A stretch of 64,000 bases of DNA from Moniliella sp. 'wahieum' (lineage: Eukaryota; Basidiomycota; Moniliellomycetes; Moniliellales; Moniliellaceae), in assembly GCA_003971905.1 (NCBI GenBank), contig RSEE01000098.1, forward strand, positions 163,570-227,569. Reading direction: 5' to 3'. Below, piece by piece: positions 1 through 11,384 of the stretch. How positions within the stretch are numbered: the stretch's first letter is position 1; every line of letters begins with the position of its first letter. A model generated the notes under the pieces. It ran no database searches. It had not been told where the DNA came from and saw only the letters and a program-made list of their open reading frames with translations. Both the position numbers and the translations under genes were made by a program.

Positions 1-30
1 CAACTGGTGTAGGTGTAGGTGGACAAAAAA

Positions 31-129
31 TGACGAGAGTGGGATTCGAACCCACGCCCCGGAGGACTGCGGTTAGGCCCTAAACAGGAACACCTTAACA
101 CAGCGCGTTAGACCACTTCGCTATCCGCC
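31..129 (-). tRNA. tRNA-Leu(AAG) with a 20-nt intron
   Basis: On the minus strand the sequence folds as a class II tRNA. The D arm is GCG/CGC and the anticodon stem CTGTG pairs with CGCAG. The loop reads TTAAGG before an intron and C after it, which gives anticodon AAG. A small extra arm (TCCTCCGGGGC) and the T arm GTGGG-TTCGAAT-CCCAC follow. The intron sits at the canonical position after base 37 and is about 20 nt. The acceptor stem is weak: five pairs (two of them G-U) hold and the last two positions next to the D arm do not pair, which could be real or sequence error. A run of six T on the transcribed strand (25-30) is a good Pol III terminator. Identity is firm; functionality is slightly less so. 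Confidence 0.88.
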
Positions 130-2226
130 TTGCTTACTTGAAATTCATTAAAGTTGAACCCTAATAGGAGCTGTCTCGCAATGGTATGGCCAAGATAGAA
201 AGATCTTGACACCCATCCTTATTTTTGGGTACGTGTCATTCTTCCTACAAACTGCCTTGTCTAGCAATCGAGGAAACTTTCTTAAAGCAGCAAACGCCTC
301 TTTGTGTACCATCTTGCAGACCGCATCTCTGACGTGCATTTCCCTCGAGACAGGTGTTGTCCCAACCTCCCGCCCGAATCAATCGTTCTTCGTTCCAAGT
401 CCCATTCACCAAGTATACACACAACAGTTCGTGTGAGCTTCAAGCTTCCTCCCTACTGTACCTCCGCGTCTTCTTCCACGATCAGACAGTCCATTCAAAT
501 CGTCACAGTCCCGAGACTGAATATTAGGTTGGTGTCCGCACACTTGATGCATTGGTGCCTTGATGCCTTCATGGCAAAACCAGGAAATACGAAAGTATAT
601 TGGTGAGGAGCCGGCCGACGGATGTGCGATAGTCTGCTGTTACTAAATGGGTGTACAACAAAGTAGCCAAACACGTTCCGGCTTTCATGAGAACGAAGCG
701 ATTGATGACGGGGGTGAGCGAGGGCCGCTGTGGGAGGACGACGGAGGGATGCACCCAGCTTCCGCAATTCACGTTTCCAACAACGGGTTGGAGCGCAACA
801 CGGAGAGAAAAGACTGACGGGCGTGGCAGACATGCATGCGCGCAGCGTTCGGACGAAGAACCATTTCCCATCGGCTCACTTTGGCTTCTCCCCTCCACGG
901 GTGTCATCATCTTTTCCTGGCAATCTATATATTGCCGGAGTAGTACCCTCCCATGTCGTCGTCCCAGCAGCGAAGAACGGGACTTTAGTCCGTCCCAGGT
1001 ACTCGTGGCGGACTTGTCGCCAGACGCTTGCTCCAGCAGCCCTGCGTGTGCTTGCGTTCCATCATCGAGAGATCGTGTGGACCAAAAAAGATGATGTCGG
1101 ACGGTGGCTGAGAGCCTCAGCAATCATTAATCAGGCCGGTTGTTAATTGCTGAAATGGAGGACCAAGGCACAATCGCATGCGTTTGCAATGTTGAAACCA
1201 CCTCGGCCCGAAAGACGTGCGCAGAGCAGCTGGGCACGTAATGCGTTTACCCCACACCCTCTCTGCGCGTCTGCTTCTATCTCCCAGACACGCCTGGTCG
1301 TAGGCCTTCAGTTGCGCGCTGGGTGCGCACACGCGCAAGGTGGCGGCGATAAGAAAGGAGGCCAAAGCGAGCACGTATAAACCGACTGACTAGGTACCTC
1401 ACCCGTCGTCCAGCATGGTCCCCTCCGCATCGCGTATTCTGCGTAGTTACTAATGGAGAAAGCCGGCTTTCTCTTGTTGGCGTAGAGTGCTTATGTGTTG
1501 TCCTCTCCGTCCGTACGACAGGCACCACCACAAAACATTCAACTCTGCCGTTCACACTCTTCCAATGGGAACATCCTGCATCAGGTTCCCATAGCGTAGG
1601 ACACTCTTTCGGACCTGAATCCCCGGAGGGGGCCGCGAGTAATCTCAAGGGCTTTTCCGGTGTACCGTGCACCGTGTAAAAGCAATAGCAATAGTATACG
1701 GAGGCTGGCTGGTACAGCCTATTCACACTGAGCTGTTGCGATGCGGCTTGGCTTTAATTGGATCAGTGCATGCGATACCTCGCTGCGCACGGATTCTTAG
1801 CACGTCAGCGTTACCTTCCTCTTATTATGCTCTGCTACTGTACTGTAGCTTAGCCCGCACCATTACGTGGCTTAGGTCCATGCACAGCAGAACATAACGG
1901 ACCCACCATGAAAGCCGTTGAGCGACATCGATCTGACGGCGAAAGATTAATCCATCAGTGCGAACAAAATGATCTATCGCTACAACCGCCTTCCCCGGAA
2001 CTGTCCCATGGATCCTCTGCAAGTTAGCTATCTCCGAGACCAGGCACCAAGAGCCCCTGTCTGGGTCCATCTCAAGGGCGCCATAGTGAAAGCTGGAAGA
2101 GAGCAAGGGAGAATGTTGAGTAGCATATAAGACGACGGGTAGAAGAAGCACACATCCATTTTCATCACCTCCTTACCCACGCTCCGCTTATCCAGTTCCA
2201 CCTCCTACACCTCCAGCATTTGCATC
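130..2226. other. Intergenic, no recognisable gene
   Basis: Open frames exist on both strands (for example 569-1123 minus), but their translations show no family motif and overlap one another antisense. The last few hundred bases are presumably the promoter of the dioxygenase gene that starts at 2227; no specific element was identified. Confidence 0.5.
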
Positions 2227-3810
2227 ATGGCCGCCATCGCAGTCCAGCCCATTGCCCAGCCCACTTTCGGGGCTGGCACTAAGCCGTCGTACGTGCCGCC
2301 TGTCTCGTCCAAGGATACGACGGCGCAGGCGACAAAGGCCGCTGTTCAGACCGAGTCCGTCCAGGCCCTGATCCGACCGAAAAGGAGGCCAACATCAAGC
2401 TTGAGCTCGCGGACTGGGTGAAGAACCAAGATGGAGTTCCGTACTGGGAGCGGATCTACCCGGTGGAACAGCCCTCGTTTGAGGAGGCAGCCAAGGGCCA
2501 TCCTGAGGACCGCCGTGCCCCCCACCCGGACGAAGAGTTCCCCCTGTCGGAAGCGGGACCGGAGGAACGTGCGCGTCGTGCCAAGGAGTTGGATGACCTG
2601 AACCAAGTCAACTTACCAAGCGCCCGCTTGACGAGGACTTTGAGCCAGGGTACAAGTACGCCTGGGCTCTGCCTTGGTTTGACGAGCGGTACAAGTCGGA
2701 CTACTTTAAGGACCAGCACTGGAAGCCGTTTGAGCATCGGGACGTGGGCTTGCGTGCGCTGTCGCACCCGGACCCTTGGCCTTCCTCAAAAAGGAAGGTG
2801 TCAAGACGGAAGAGCTCTCGCCCGGGTTCGGAACCAAGGTGTACGGCTTGGACCTCACCGCTCTCACTCCCGACGAGAAGGATGAGTTGGCACTGTACAT
2901 TGCCCAGCGGGGGGTGGTGGTGTTGAGGACCAGGACAAATTTATCGATCAGTCCCCCGAGGAACTCAAGGCGTATGGATACCATTTCTCCCCCAAGCAGC
3001 ACCAGCATCAAGTGTCGGGCCAGCCGAAGGACCACCCCGAGTTCCACCTCGTCTATCGCTCGCCCAACTGGCCCCTCGATTCGTACCGTGCTGGTGGCCG
3101 CTTTTCTAGCAAGGGTAACGTTCTTGTCACCCCCCCCCCCGTCGCCCTATATGTGCCCTATGTGTCCCCAGTGCGTTTGCGTTGTACTCACCAATCCACC
3201 TTGCAGGCTGGCACTCGGATGTGTCGTTCGAAGCGCAGCCCGCTGGCACCACGGCCCTGTTCCTGTTTGACTCGCCCAAGAGCGGGGGGGACACGCTCTT
3301 CATTGACCAGGAAGAGCTGCGGCGCCTCTCGCCTTCCTTCCGCGCGTACCTCAGCACGCTCAAGGCCGAGCACGATGGGTTCCGCCAGGTGGAGCTGGCC
3401 AAGCAGAGCAAGCTCGGTGTGGCCCGCCGTCCGCCCGTGAGCAACGTGCACCCGGTCGTGCGCACCCACCCGGTCACGGGGCGCGAAAGCTTGTATGTGT
3501 CCGAATCGTTCACCAAGCGCATCGTTGGTGTCAAGGAAGAGGAAAGTGAAGCGATCTTGGGCCTGCTCAAGAAACTGGTCAATGAAACGCTGGATGCACA
3601 GGTCCGCGTTCAGTGGGGACCCAAGTCGGTCGTGTACTGGGACAACCGTCGCACATTGCACTCGGCGTCGTACGCCAAGTCCGACAAGCCCGAGCGCCGC
3701 CACGGCGCCGCATCACGCCCCAGGCCGAACGCCCGTTCTATGTTCCCCGTCCCGAGGGCTTCTTTGCCGAGTTGCGCGACGTCCAGCCGCCGCGCAAGCT
3801 TGCCGTGTAA
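2227..3810 (+). CDS. TauD/TfdA-family alpha-ketoglutarate-dependent dioxygenase, frameshifted
   Basis: Fe(II)/2-oxoglutarate oxygenase of the fungal sulfonate/taurine dioxygenase group, which releases sulfite from alkylsulfonates or hydroxylates related substrates; the substrate here is unknown. Visible pieces in order: YKYAWALPWFD, KPFEHRDVGLRAL, FGTKVYGLDLTAL, RGVVVLR then DQDKFID, KDHPEFHLVYR, the metal-binding GWHSDVSFE (H-x-D) after the intron, GGDTLFIDQEELRRLSP, VRTHPVTGRESLYV, VVYWDNRRTLHSA with the distal His, and ITPQAERPFYVPRPEG near the C terminus. A 92-nt intron (3115-3206, GTAACG...TTGCAG) precedes the H-x-D exon. The reading frame changes at about 2375, 2615, 2760, 2930 and 3700, each a 1-2 base event, so the locus reads as one roughly 490-residue enzyme only with corrections. 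The start at 2227 (CATCATGG) is the first ATG of the block. The N-terminal part containing DGVPYWERIYP is not typical of the family. Confidence 0.85.
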
Positions 3811-5310
3811 AGCGTTAAGTCGGGCTGGGCCCGGGACTGCAAGTGTCCCACCTCGTAAAGTGATCGATAGGCCGTTGTGGCAAATATATGGTGAATACCG
3901 CGCATTACGCATTATACGCAGTTCTTCACGCATATAGTCTGTTGCATATGATAGATGCCGCCTCTCTGAATACGAGGGTACGCCCGTTGATGCTTGTAAC
4001 CTCGTCGAGCGCGAAGATCATTACTATAGGGTACTGCGAGAGGTTACAACTCGTGGGGGAAATGATCAGTAGGATAATGTGGTCAGGCGGTCAGGCACAC
4101 AGTATGTGGAGTTGACCAGCATACCTTGTCGTGTTGCACCGTGGCTGTTGCGAGTCGCGCTACCCTATTAGTTAAGAGTTTTTTTTGTTTTAGGCGTAGC
4201 CTGCGCCGCGCGTCCTATCCATGTAACCTTGTGCCAATTGTAAGCTGCTCGTGTGGTAGACACTGCTGGGGCATCTCTGTTTTTCCCTACCACCGCCACC
4301 TCTTCGCTCCACTCGTTACCTCGTTCTCGCTCATCTGCTTAGTCTGGTGGCTCAGACCATGCCGTCTGCCTGTGTCGTAGTACGTCGCAACAGTAGAGCT
4401 ATTATCGAGCCGGATGCAAAAGGGGAACCAGCTGTATCCGTATGGAAGATGGACCTGCATTCTCACAACAGCTTTTCTGTCATATCTTCCACGTCTTTCT
4501 TTATTGGGGGTGTGTGCTTCACTGCGGCTTGACTCGCTTCACTGCTGTCCTTTTTCCGTGGAAGAATGTCAGCTCTTGATCAAGAGGGGACATGTCGCTT
4601 ACGCCGATGCGCTGAGGGTGTTGGTGCCCGTGCTGGCGATAGCGCCCGCAGGGGCAAAGTTGCTGATAACACACTACCAATAGTGAGTACTGAGCGTGGT
4701 TGGTTGGGGATGGCCGATCGATCGATAGTGAACGTTGAACGTAGTGTAGTCGGGAGAGAGGATCGGAGAGAGGATGATGGATGATGCGGCCGCTTTCTGT
4801 CCCAACCGCTTTGGTGCGATGGAAGAATGGAAGAGGAGAGGAGGGCGGATTGTTGTGTGCTCGGTGGCAACACTGGCGCTGTGCTTGCGCTGAGGTGGTA
4901 TGGTATATGGCCATGGGAGTGAGACAGGCCGAGCGGGCCGGCGTGTGTCAGATGCGCCGGTGAAATTTGAAATGTGTGAAACGGGAAACTGGACAGCCCA
5001 ACGGGACAACGCGTCGCCAGCAACCCTAGGGCAGGCAGTTGTATTTGCGCGGCTGCCCCCGCGCTGGCCAGCTGGGGCGGGCGGCGGGCGAGTTTGATTG
5101 GGAGATGGGGGATGGGGACCACCACCACAACGAGCACCGCACAAGCCGCGCCCGCACCCGCACCACCCGCACCCGCACCCGACCCGCCCGACACGCGCTC
5201 GGTTGGGGTGCGCAGGTGCGGACGCGCGGGTGTTGTGAGCCCCGCGCACGCACATATTGACGCGGGGCCTCATCAACCCACCCCCCCCCCCCACCACCAC
5301 CGCGACGAGG
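3811..5310. other. Intergenic, low-complexity toward the right
   Basis: No gene is recognised. From about 5100 the sequence becomes strongly biased, with CACCCGCACC-type repeats and a C-run at 5280-5292. Overlapping open frames on both strands here are products of that bias. Confidence 0.45.
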
Positions 5311-6302
5311 ATGGCCACGATGTCCCTCGCGCACCGGCGTCCTCAGCCCCCGTCCCCTCGCCCCTCTGACCACCACAAACGAACACCACCTGCCCCCGTT
5401 CCCACGCCACCCGGCCCCAAGCGTCCTGCCCCCAGTCGCACCACCAAGGGCATCGGCAGTCGTCCCAGGCGCCCCGGCAGTCGCCCACCAGTCGTCCTAC
5501 CAGTCGACCCACCAGTCGCCCCCAGCCGCCCCCACCAGCCGTCCTCCCAGCCAGCCCTCCAGCCAGGCCCCCAGCCGGCGGGCATCCGAGGTGGACCCTG
5601 ATGGGACGCAGAGGGAAGGGACAGCATCCCAATCCCCCGTCCGCTAGGCGAGCCCGTACGCAAGAAGAAACTTGTTCCGCGCGAGCCCGAGCCGGACCTG
5701 GAGAGCGAATGGGCCGCCTCCGATTCGGAATTCACGTCTTCTTCCGACGGCGAATCGGAATGGGACGATCCGATGGGCATGGCGCGGTCGCTTGCGCTCG
5801 AGTTGGAGTGGAGCTGGCGGGAACGAACGGATGGTCATCCAACCAATGGATCCCCACAAAACTCCCTTGTCCCCTTAACGCCCTGCCCCCTGGACAAGTT
5901 CGACCCTGACGCATCCGACCTTGCCCTCGGACGCACGCCTTCCCTGGACGCGCAGGAGCGCACCCCTGGTCCCTAAACTTGCGGCGCCTATCCGACGCGG
6001 TCGGTCCCGCTCCTCCCTCTCTCCCACAGCAGGAGCACCGGCGCGCCTCGCCTCCTGCCACGCCCCTCTTTCGATACGGACCCGGGCACGCCTCCGCCTC
6101 CGCTCCGCCTCCAATCAGCATCAGCATCAGCATCCGCATCAGCATCCGCATCCGCATCAACATCCGCATCCGCATCCGCATCCGCATCCGCAGCCACATA
6201 CACATACACATACTCCCCCCCCTGCCCCACCCACACGAGCGTATGGTCCTTCTTTGGGGTACGACTAGGCCCTGGGGCCACGAGATGATCGATGCTCAAT
6301 GA
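5311..6302 (+). CDS. Possible proline-rich/acidic hypothetical protein, frameshifted
   Basis: A doubtful gene assembled from three consecutive plus-strand frames. The first (from the ATG at 5311) is proline/arginine rich with many PSRP/PPV-like units. A middle segment (about 5642-5976) has an ordinary protein-like composition: KKKLVPREPEPDLESEW, then acidic SDSEFTSSSDGESEWDDP, then MARSLALELEW. The last part carries GRSRSSLSP and ends in a tract encoded by CATCCG hexamers. No family is recognised. The acidic, serine-rich middle is the best reason to think this is coding; the flanks could be bias. Boundaries are approximate. Confidence 0.3.
6116..6197 (+). repeat. CATCCG/CATCAG hexanucleotide microsatellite
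   Basis: About thirteen consecutive six-base units of the form CATC(C/A)G occur here, followed by CACATA units. Read in frame it gives His-Pro or Ile-Arg repeats depending on phase. Confidence 0.9.
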
Positions 6303-6763
6303 TCAATGAGTGGAGCATGCTGCGTGCCCCTGGCTATCTACATCCCTGATCGGGGGTCGATGATCGAGATGATCCATCTTGGTTCCAAGCCAACTACTGT
6401 CACGGGTTGAATACGATGAATGACTTGCATGTGGATTCACATTGTGGAGAGTGAGAGTGAGGAGCGATGGATAGTGAATGCATAGAGAAGCGTAAGGCGT
6501 GGACGTCGCTTCCCAGCGATCAACGCTTCGTAGCTCCCACGGTCAGTACGCAGTCTGGCTGCTCAAGGTTCCGGCTGGAAGCTCCTTGGCTGTGTCCAAG
6601 GTGCTCAAGGCGGCCGGCTGGTGGAAACCTGTGGGAGAGAGACCAGATTCCGTTCTCGGGGGAGAAGACCTACAGGGCCTGATGCTCGACAGAATGCAGA
6701 GAGAAGTTTGATACTCCTTTTGCGACGGGCGTACCAGTGACGGAGGAGAAGGTGATTAACGAT
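6303..6763. other. Unassigned stretch with two overlapping short frames
   Basis: Two plus-strand frames (6467-6682 and 6499-6711) overlap. The second contains QYAVWLLKVPAG and LKAAGWWKPVGE, which look protein-like, but I cannot name a family. This may be the end of an unrecognised gene or chance. Confidence 0.25.
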
Positions 6764-9108
6764 TTACCAGTATAAGCGAGGGCCAGCTAGCGGGCCACGG
6801 GCCACAGCAGACGATAGGCGGGTGAGCAATGAGCACCGTCGGGGCCGGTCGGAGCCTGGCCGCAAGGGTGCAGTGGGGGCTGCGTGCGGGATGGGCGGCT
6901 GGATGGGGCGGGGAGGGTTTGGTGGGGCTAGAGCGGTGCCGCAGAAGGTTGGGGCTGAGCCTGTCCGCGGGCACGGGCGCGGCGCCAGTACGGCCGCGCT
7001 GGCGGACAGCAGGAAGCAGGGGATGCACAGCGCGCTCAGCCGGCCACCAGCACGTACGTCCATCCAGGCCCAAGTGCCGCCAGCACATACTCCACCACGG
7101 CCGCTGCCACTGCGCCGAGGCAGCAGCGCCACATGTGTTGCATGCCGTCACGCCCGCGCCGGTCCGTCGGCAGGTAGTCCACCAGCATCGTCCTGTGACC
7201 GCCATGAACTGCGCAATGGAGATGCCCACCAGGACAAGCATCGTGATTGGCGCCACGGCCGGCGCATGCGTTTCGATGCACCAGCCAAAGCCCACCTGGC
7301 CGCAATCATCAGCGGCACAGCACAGTACAGAACAGGCAACCGCGCCTCCTCGAGTGGAAGAGCACATCCACCGTCCCTCATCTGTCCTACCCGCCGCCGT
7401 GCTCCGAGCAGCATCCCTGCCTCCATCCCATCCGACAGGGAGCAGCTGCTCTTCGCCTCTGCGCCGTCGTCCTCTGGGTCTCTACGCCCTGCCGCCGCTT
7501 GGGCTTGGGCTTGGGCTTGCTCTTGCTCGAACCGTCGTGCGCGCCGACGATACATCAGTCCAGCAGCCGGCCCGTCGTGACGGAAGCCAAGCCATTCCCC
7601 ACTCCACACGCGAGGAAGACCAAGCCGGTTCCATGACCGAATAGCCAATGACACTGAAAGATGCTCGCTACCGGTTGGATCACCATGTAGTAAGTCGCAA
7701 ATGGGATTGCGTTGCCCAGGAGCATCAAGAGGACCTCAGGGTAGGCCATGTAGCCACAGGGACGTAGTGTTACGCACCCTGTGCCCCACAATCCGTGCCC
7801 GTTCCCACGCCGAAGCGCGTTCCGGCAGCGCGGGACCGGCGGGCCAGCCGGGCCGCGGCGTGCCTGTGCGCTGCGTCGTGGTGGTCTTGCTGATCAGACC
7901 GACCGCCTCGTGGAAGATGGTAGGCGGAGGAAGGGACCCGTTACCGACGAGCGACGCAGTGTTCTGCCACCGTAGGTTAGTGCCCCATCTATCGTCGTCT
8001 CAGTTTGGTAAGGGAGAGGAGGAGAGGAGGAAAAGGAAGCTTACTCGGGCAAAAGAAATGAGGAGAAAGGCTGACGGAAGCCAAGATGAGGCAAAAGAGA
8101 AAGACGACACGCCAATTGAAACGCGAGACCAGCGCGGCACCCAACAATGGACCAACGCGTCCAGCGCCAAGGTGGCATTCAGCATGCTCATAATCCCGGC
8201 TCGATTCGCTGGGACGGTCATGTCACCAATGGTACCCTGATGGCCAAAAATGTTTTGAGTCAGTCAGCTTGCCCCTCTGCTTTGCGTTGCTTTCCATGTG
8301 CCTACACTCCACATAGATGTGACGTACCGCACCAAACGCTGACCATGCTCGCTGACCCACCTGCACGACGCGCAGAACGACAAGGCCAGCATACACTGCA
8401 TGCTGCTCTTCTCCGTCGCGTGGGGCAGGCGGTAGAGCCCGGCGAGTGACGCCCACATAGACCACAAGACAGAATGTAGATGGGCCGACGACCTAGCGAG
8501 TCGGTGAGGCTCCAATGAACAAAGGGCTGATCCCTTGCGACAACATGAACGCTACAATCGAAAGATTGATCGACTCGATGGAGGTACGAGGTCCTAGACC
8601 AGCAGTCAGTTTTTTCCCTGTCCCCCCACCCCCAAAGATGAAGAATGGGTAACCCCTCCAACTCTCAACTCTCAACGCTCAACGCTCAACGTACCGCCGC
8701 AGCTGTGGGGATGGCAGCTTGGTAAATATTGACCGAGATGGGCGAGACGAACGCAGATAGCACGACAACCTTGTTGTTTGTTTGTTTTTAGTTAGTTAGT
8801 TGGGAGCTTCCTTGGGGCGGCTTAAGGCTTCCAGTCCAGCTTCCAGCTTCCAGCTTCCCGCTTCGAGCTTCGCCCAGGTATCGGCCCAAAGAGAAAGACA
8901 ACAAACGTACAAAAAGATCCAGCGCGATAGTGCGAACGAAAGATGGTAAGGTTCCTTTGGGGCGCAGGATCCGCGGGGGGACACTTCCGCTCACTGGCAG
9001 ACTGAACGGAAGCACTTGACCAATATCCTCTTCCGATGCGGGCGGCAGGGTCGCTGTCCCACGAATCGGGCATGGCGTCAGGCACGGCAGCCGGCTGGAA
9101 CAGCTCAT
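6764..9108 (-). CDS. MFS transporter, DHA1 (drug:H+ antiporter) type, frameshifted
   Basis: Multi-pass plasma-membrane transporter of the fungal DHA1 group (Qdr/Aqr-like drug or polyamine/organic-acid exporters); the substrate is unknown. Read on the minus strand the pieces follow family order. An N-terminal PKEPYHLSFALSRWIFL is followed after an intron by LSAFVSPISVNIYQAAIPT (TM1). After another intron come IESINLSIVAFMLSQGISPLF and LGRRPIYILSC, the MFS signature loop. Then MTVPANRAGIMSMLNATLA, GYMAYPEVLLMLLGNAIPF, GTGLVFLACGVGNGLASVT, and a long cytoplasmic loop rich in Arg and Gln (RRRARRFEQEQAQAQAQ). The typical E-ARLP precedes VGFGWCIETHAPAVAPITML, ISIAQFMAVTGTMLVDYLP and LGPGWTYVLVAG. 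At least five frame changes and several introns are needed. The start is uncertain: ATGs at 9108 and 9073 both precede the first piece. A CTTCCAG microsatellite lies in the first intron (about 8825-8870). Confidence 0.75.
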
Positions 9109-11384
9109 GCCGCAGGGAGGCCAAGAACAAGGCGGAGGGGAGGAGCGCGGCGCGTGAGCTTGAAGCTTGAAGTTTGGAGCTTGAAGACTCTCTCTCCGTT
9201 GGCAACCTGAGGAATGGGCGCTGGGCCGGGACGAGCTAGGGTGGGTGTGGAGGAAGAGATGAGAGACGGGAGAGGATTGAATATTCGCAGGACCCACGGC
9301 ACTTGCCACCTCTGCTCCTGCCCACGGAGCTGCCCTCTCCGCCCAGGGCTCACGCGTCACGCGGCACCCACACACTTTCTGACAGAGGGTGCGCCACGAA
9401 CGCGAGCAAGCGGCTGGCTCGGACAGGCTCGGAGGCAGTGCCTGTTCGGTGCCCGTCGCCCGCGCTGGGCTGGGGCCTAGCGGCGCAACGGGCAGGGGAC
9501 CGTGTGCGTATGCGATGCACGTGGCTAGTGGGAGTGGCTAGGGGCGCTGCAATGGCAGGGCTGCATCCTGCCCCCTGCCCACGCTGCTCCAGCTCTCCAG
9601 ATCCGGTATAGCCGGCACCTGGCATGGTGCATCGCACCCGCCGCGGCTGGGAGGGGACGACTGCTGAGGTGAGGCCTGAGGCCTGAGGCCACTGAGGCGC
9701 TGGGGGACAAGGCGGACAAGGTGAGATCTCACCCTCCGATCCCAGGGAAAAGTTTTCAGCTAGTGAGACTGGGAAAGCCAGTGCGGGGCGTGCAGCACAC
9801 CGGTCCCCGCCCGGCCTTCTCGCACCGCAGCAGCGAGACCGGGCGAGACAGGCACGGCGGGGGTGTGGAAGCATCAGTCTGAGATCTGAGTACGCCCCAC
9901 TGAGCCTCAGGCTTCAGCTGAAGCTTCAGCAGCGGACACATCGGAGATCGGAGATAGTCGAGAGAGAACGGCGGGGGGCGTGTGATGCGATGGAGGCAAA
10001 CAACGTGCAATCGACCATCTCTCTCGCCATCCGCTCGCGTTTTTTTCAACTCAAAGCTTAAAGCTTACGCTTAGATTGGTTTGGATTTTGTATGGCTTGA
10101 AGCTTGAAGCTTGAAGCTTGACAGTTTAGCCGCCCGTTTGCGTTGCGCACGGGGGCAGCATCTGCCAGATCCCATTCCCTTCGCTGCATTGGCTTCAGCC
10201 AACGGTCTCTCCCCTTTCTTCCCATCCCTTGCATGCTTGACCCACCACTCAGCCACCAGTGTGGTAGGACATTCCGGGTCGCAAGTGCCATGTGAGCTCC
10301 TTAGCGATACTTGTCACGGGCGCGGCCGCCGCCATTGGGCCCGCCCGCGGGGGCGGCTAGGGGTACAACTATCCCTTTAGTAGAGGTCCGAAACAGGGCG
10401 AGAGTCACGGCGTTTACTTCTTTATTGGGATGATTGGTGTATCCGGGCCGAACTAGGGACACAGTCGGAGGGGCCTCTGGCGTACTAGCAGAGACGGCTG
10501 CAAGTGTGACAAGGCTAACGTATGCAACCGGCCTGAGCGGTAATAAAACGTAGTAACGTGTCGTTTGCGGTGCTGAGGACGCCGGGAAGGGGCAGCGGCG
10601 CACAACCTTGCCAGAGCTGTGGAGCTGGACTGGGACTGGAGGCGGCGTGGCTGGAAGTGAACCCACCCCGCGGACTAGATTGGTTTCGACGTGGCACGAA
10701 CAGGGCACACGCGACTTGGTTTTGGACAAGAAGCTGAGGGGATGCGGGAGCCAGCGCCCGTCAGACAACAGATATATTGACCGTCCTACAACATATTCAA
10801 TGAACGCATATGAGGCGGGGGGAAAGGAAAATGATGCTTTGGAGGGGGAGCAAAAGACGCTACTCCCGAGCGAGAGAACAGGTGGCGCATGTGGAAACCT
10901 GCAACCAGCGTGAAGTTATACTGCTTGCAGGGAGCGTGCAGCCGGTAATGCCCGAAAAGACCTGAGGACATCTCTGTTGGCGGTGCTTCAGCTTGGCCAT
11001 AAGGCATTCGGTATCAAATGTCGAATGGCGAGCAGCGGCGCAGCGAGAAGAGGCCCTCAGGGCTGAGTTTTCTAGATGACGATGTACCTATAGCCCGTGC
11101 ATGAATCCTACAAATGGTTCCGGAGTGGGAATGTGAAGGAGAGATAATGTGTTGCTGAAGAGGGACGATCTGTTGTGGTGCATTAGAATTGCCACTCCAT
11201 CATATTCCCATCAAGGGAGAGGAGGACAATGCGGAGCAAAAAGAGCAAGAGATAGAACAAGAGAGGATAGACAAAAAGACAAAGAGACGGGTCCAGCTTC
11301 CAGCGTCAAGTGGGGGACCCGTTCTCTTTTAAGCATTAAATCATCAGTGCCCGAAATGTGGTTCCAGCCACAACTATTGGGTAC
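9109..11384. other. Intergenic, no recognisable gene
   Basis: No conserved protein motif was found on either strand. Contains GAGCTTGAAGCTTGAAG-type microsatellites at about 9160-9190 and 10090-10120 and GAGGCCTGAGGCC repeats near 9668-9690. Probably includes 3' flank of aspartic protease copy 1 at its right end. Confidence 0.5.
10093..10122. repeat. TTGAAGC microsatellite
   Basis: Three consecutive copies of a seven-base TTGAAGC unit. Shorter versions recur at about 8830-8870 (as CTTCCAG), 9160-9190 and 14557-14572. Confidence 0.75.

Noticed and set aside
569-1123. 184-codon minus-strand ORF near the left end
   Set aside because: No family resemblance and overlapping plus-strand frames of similar length; probably chance.
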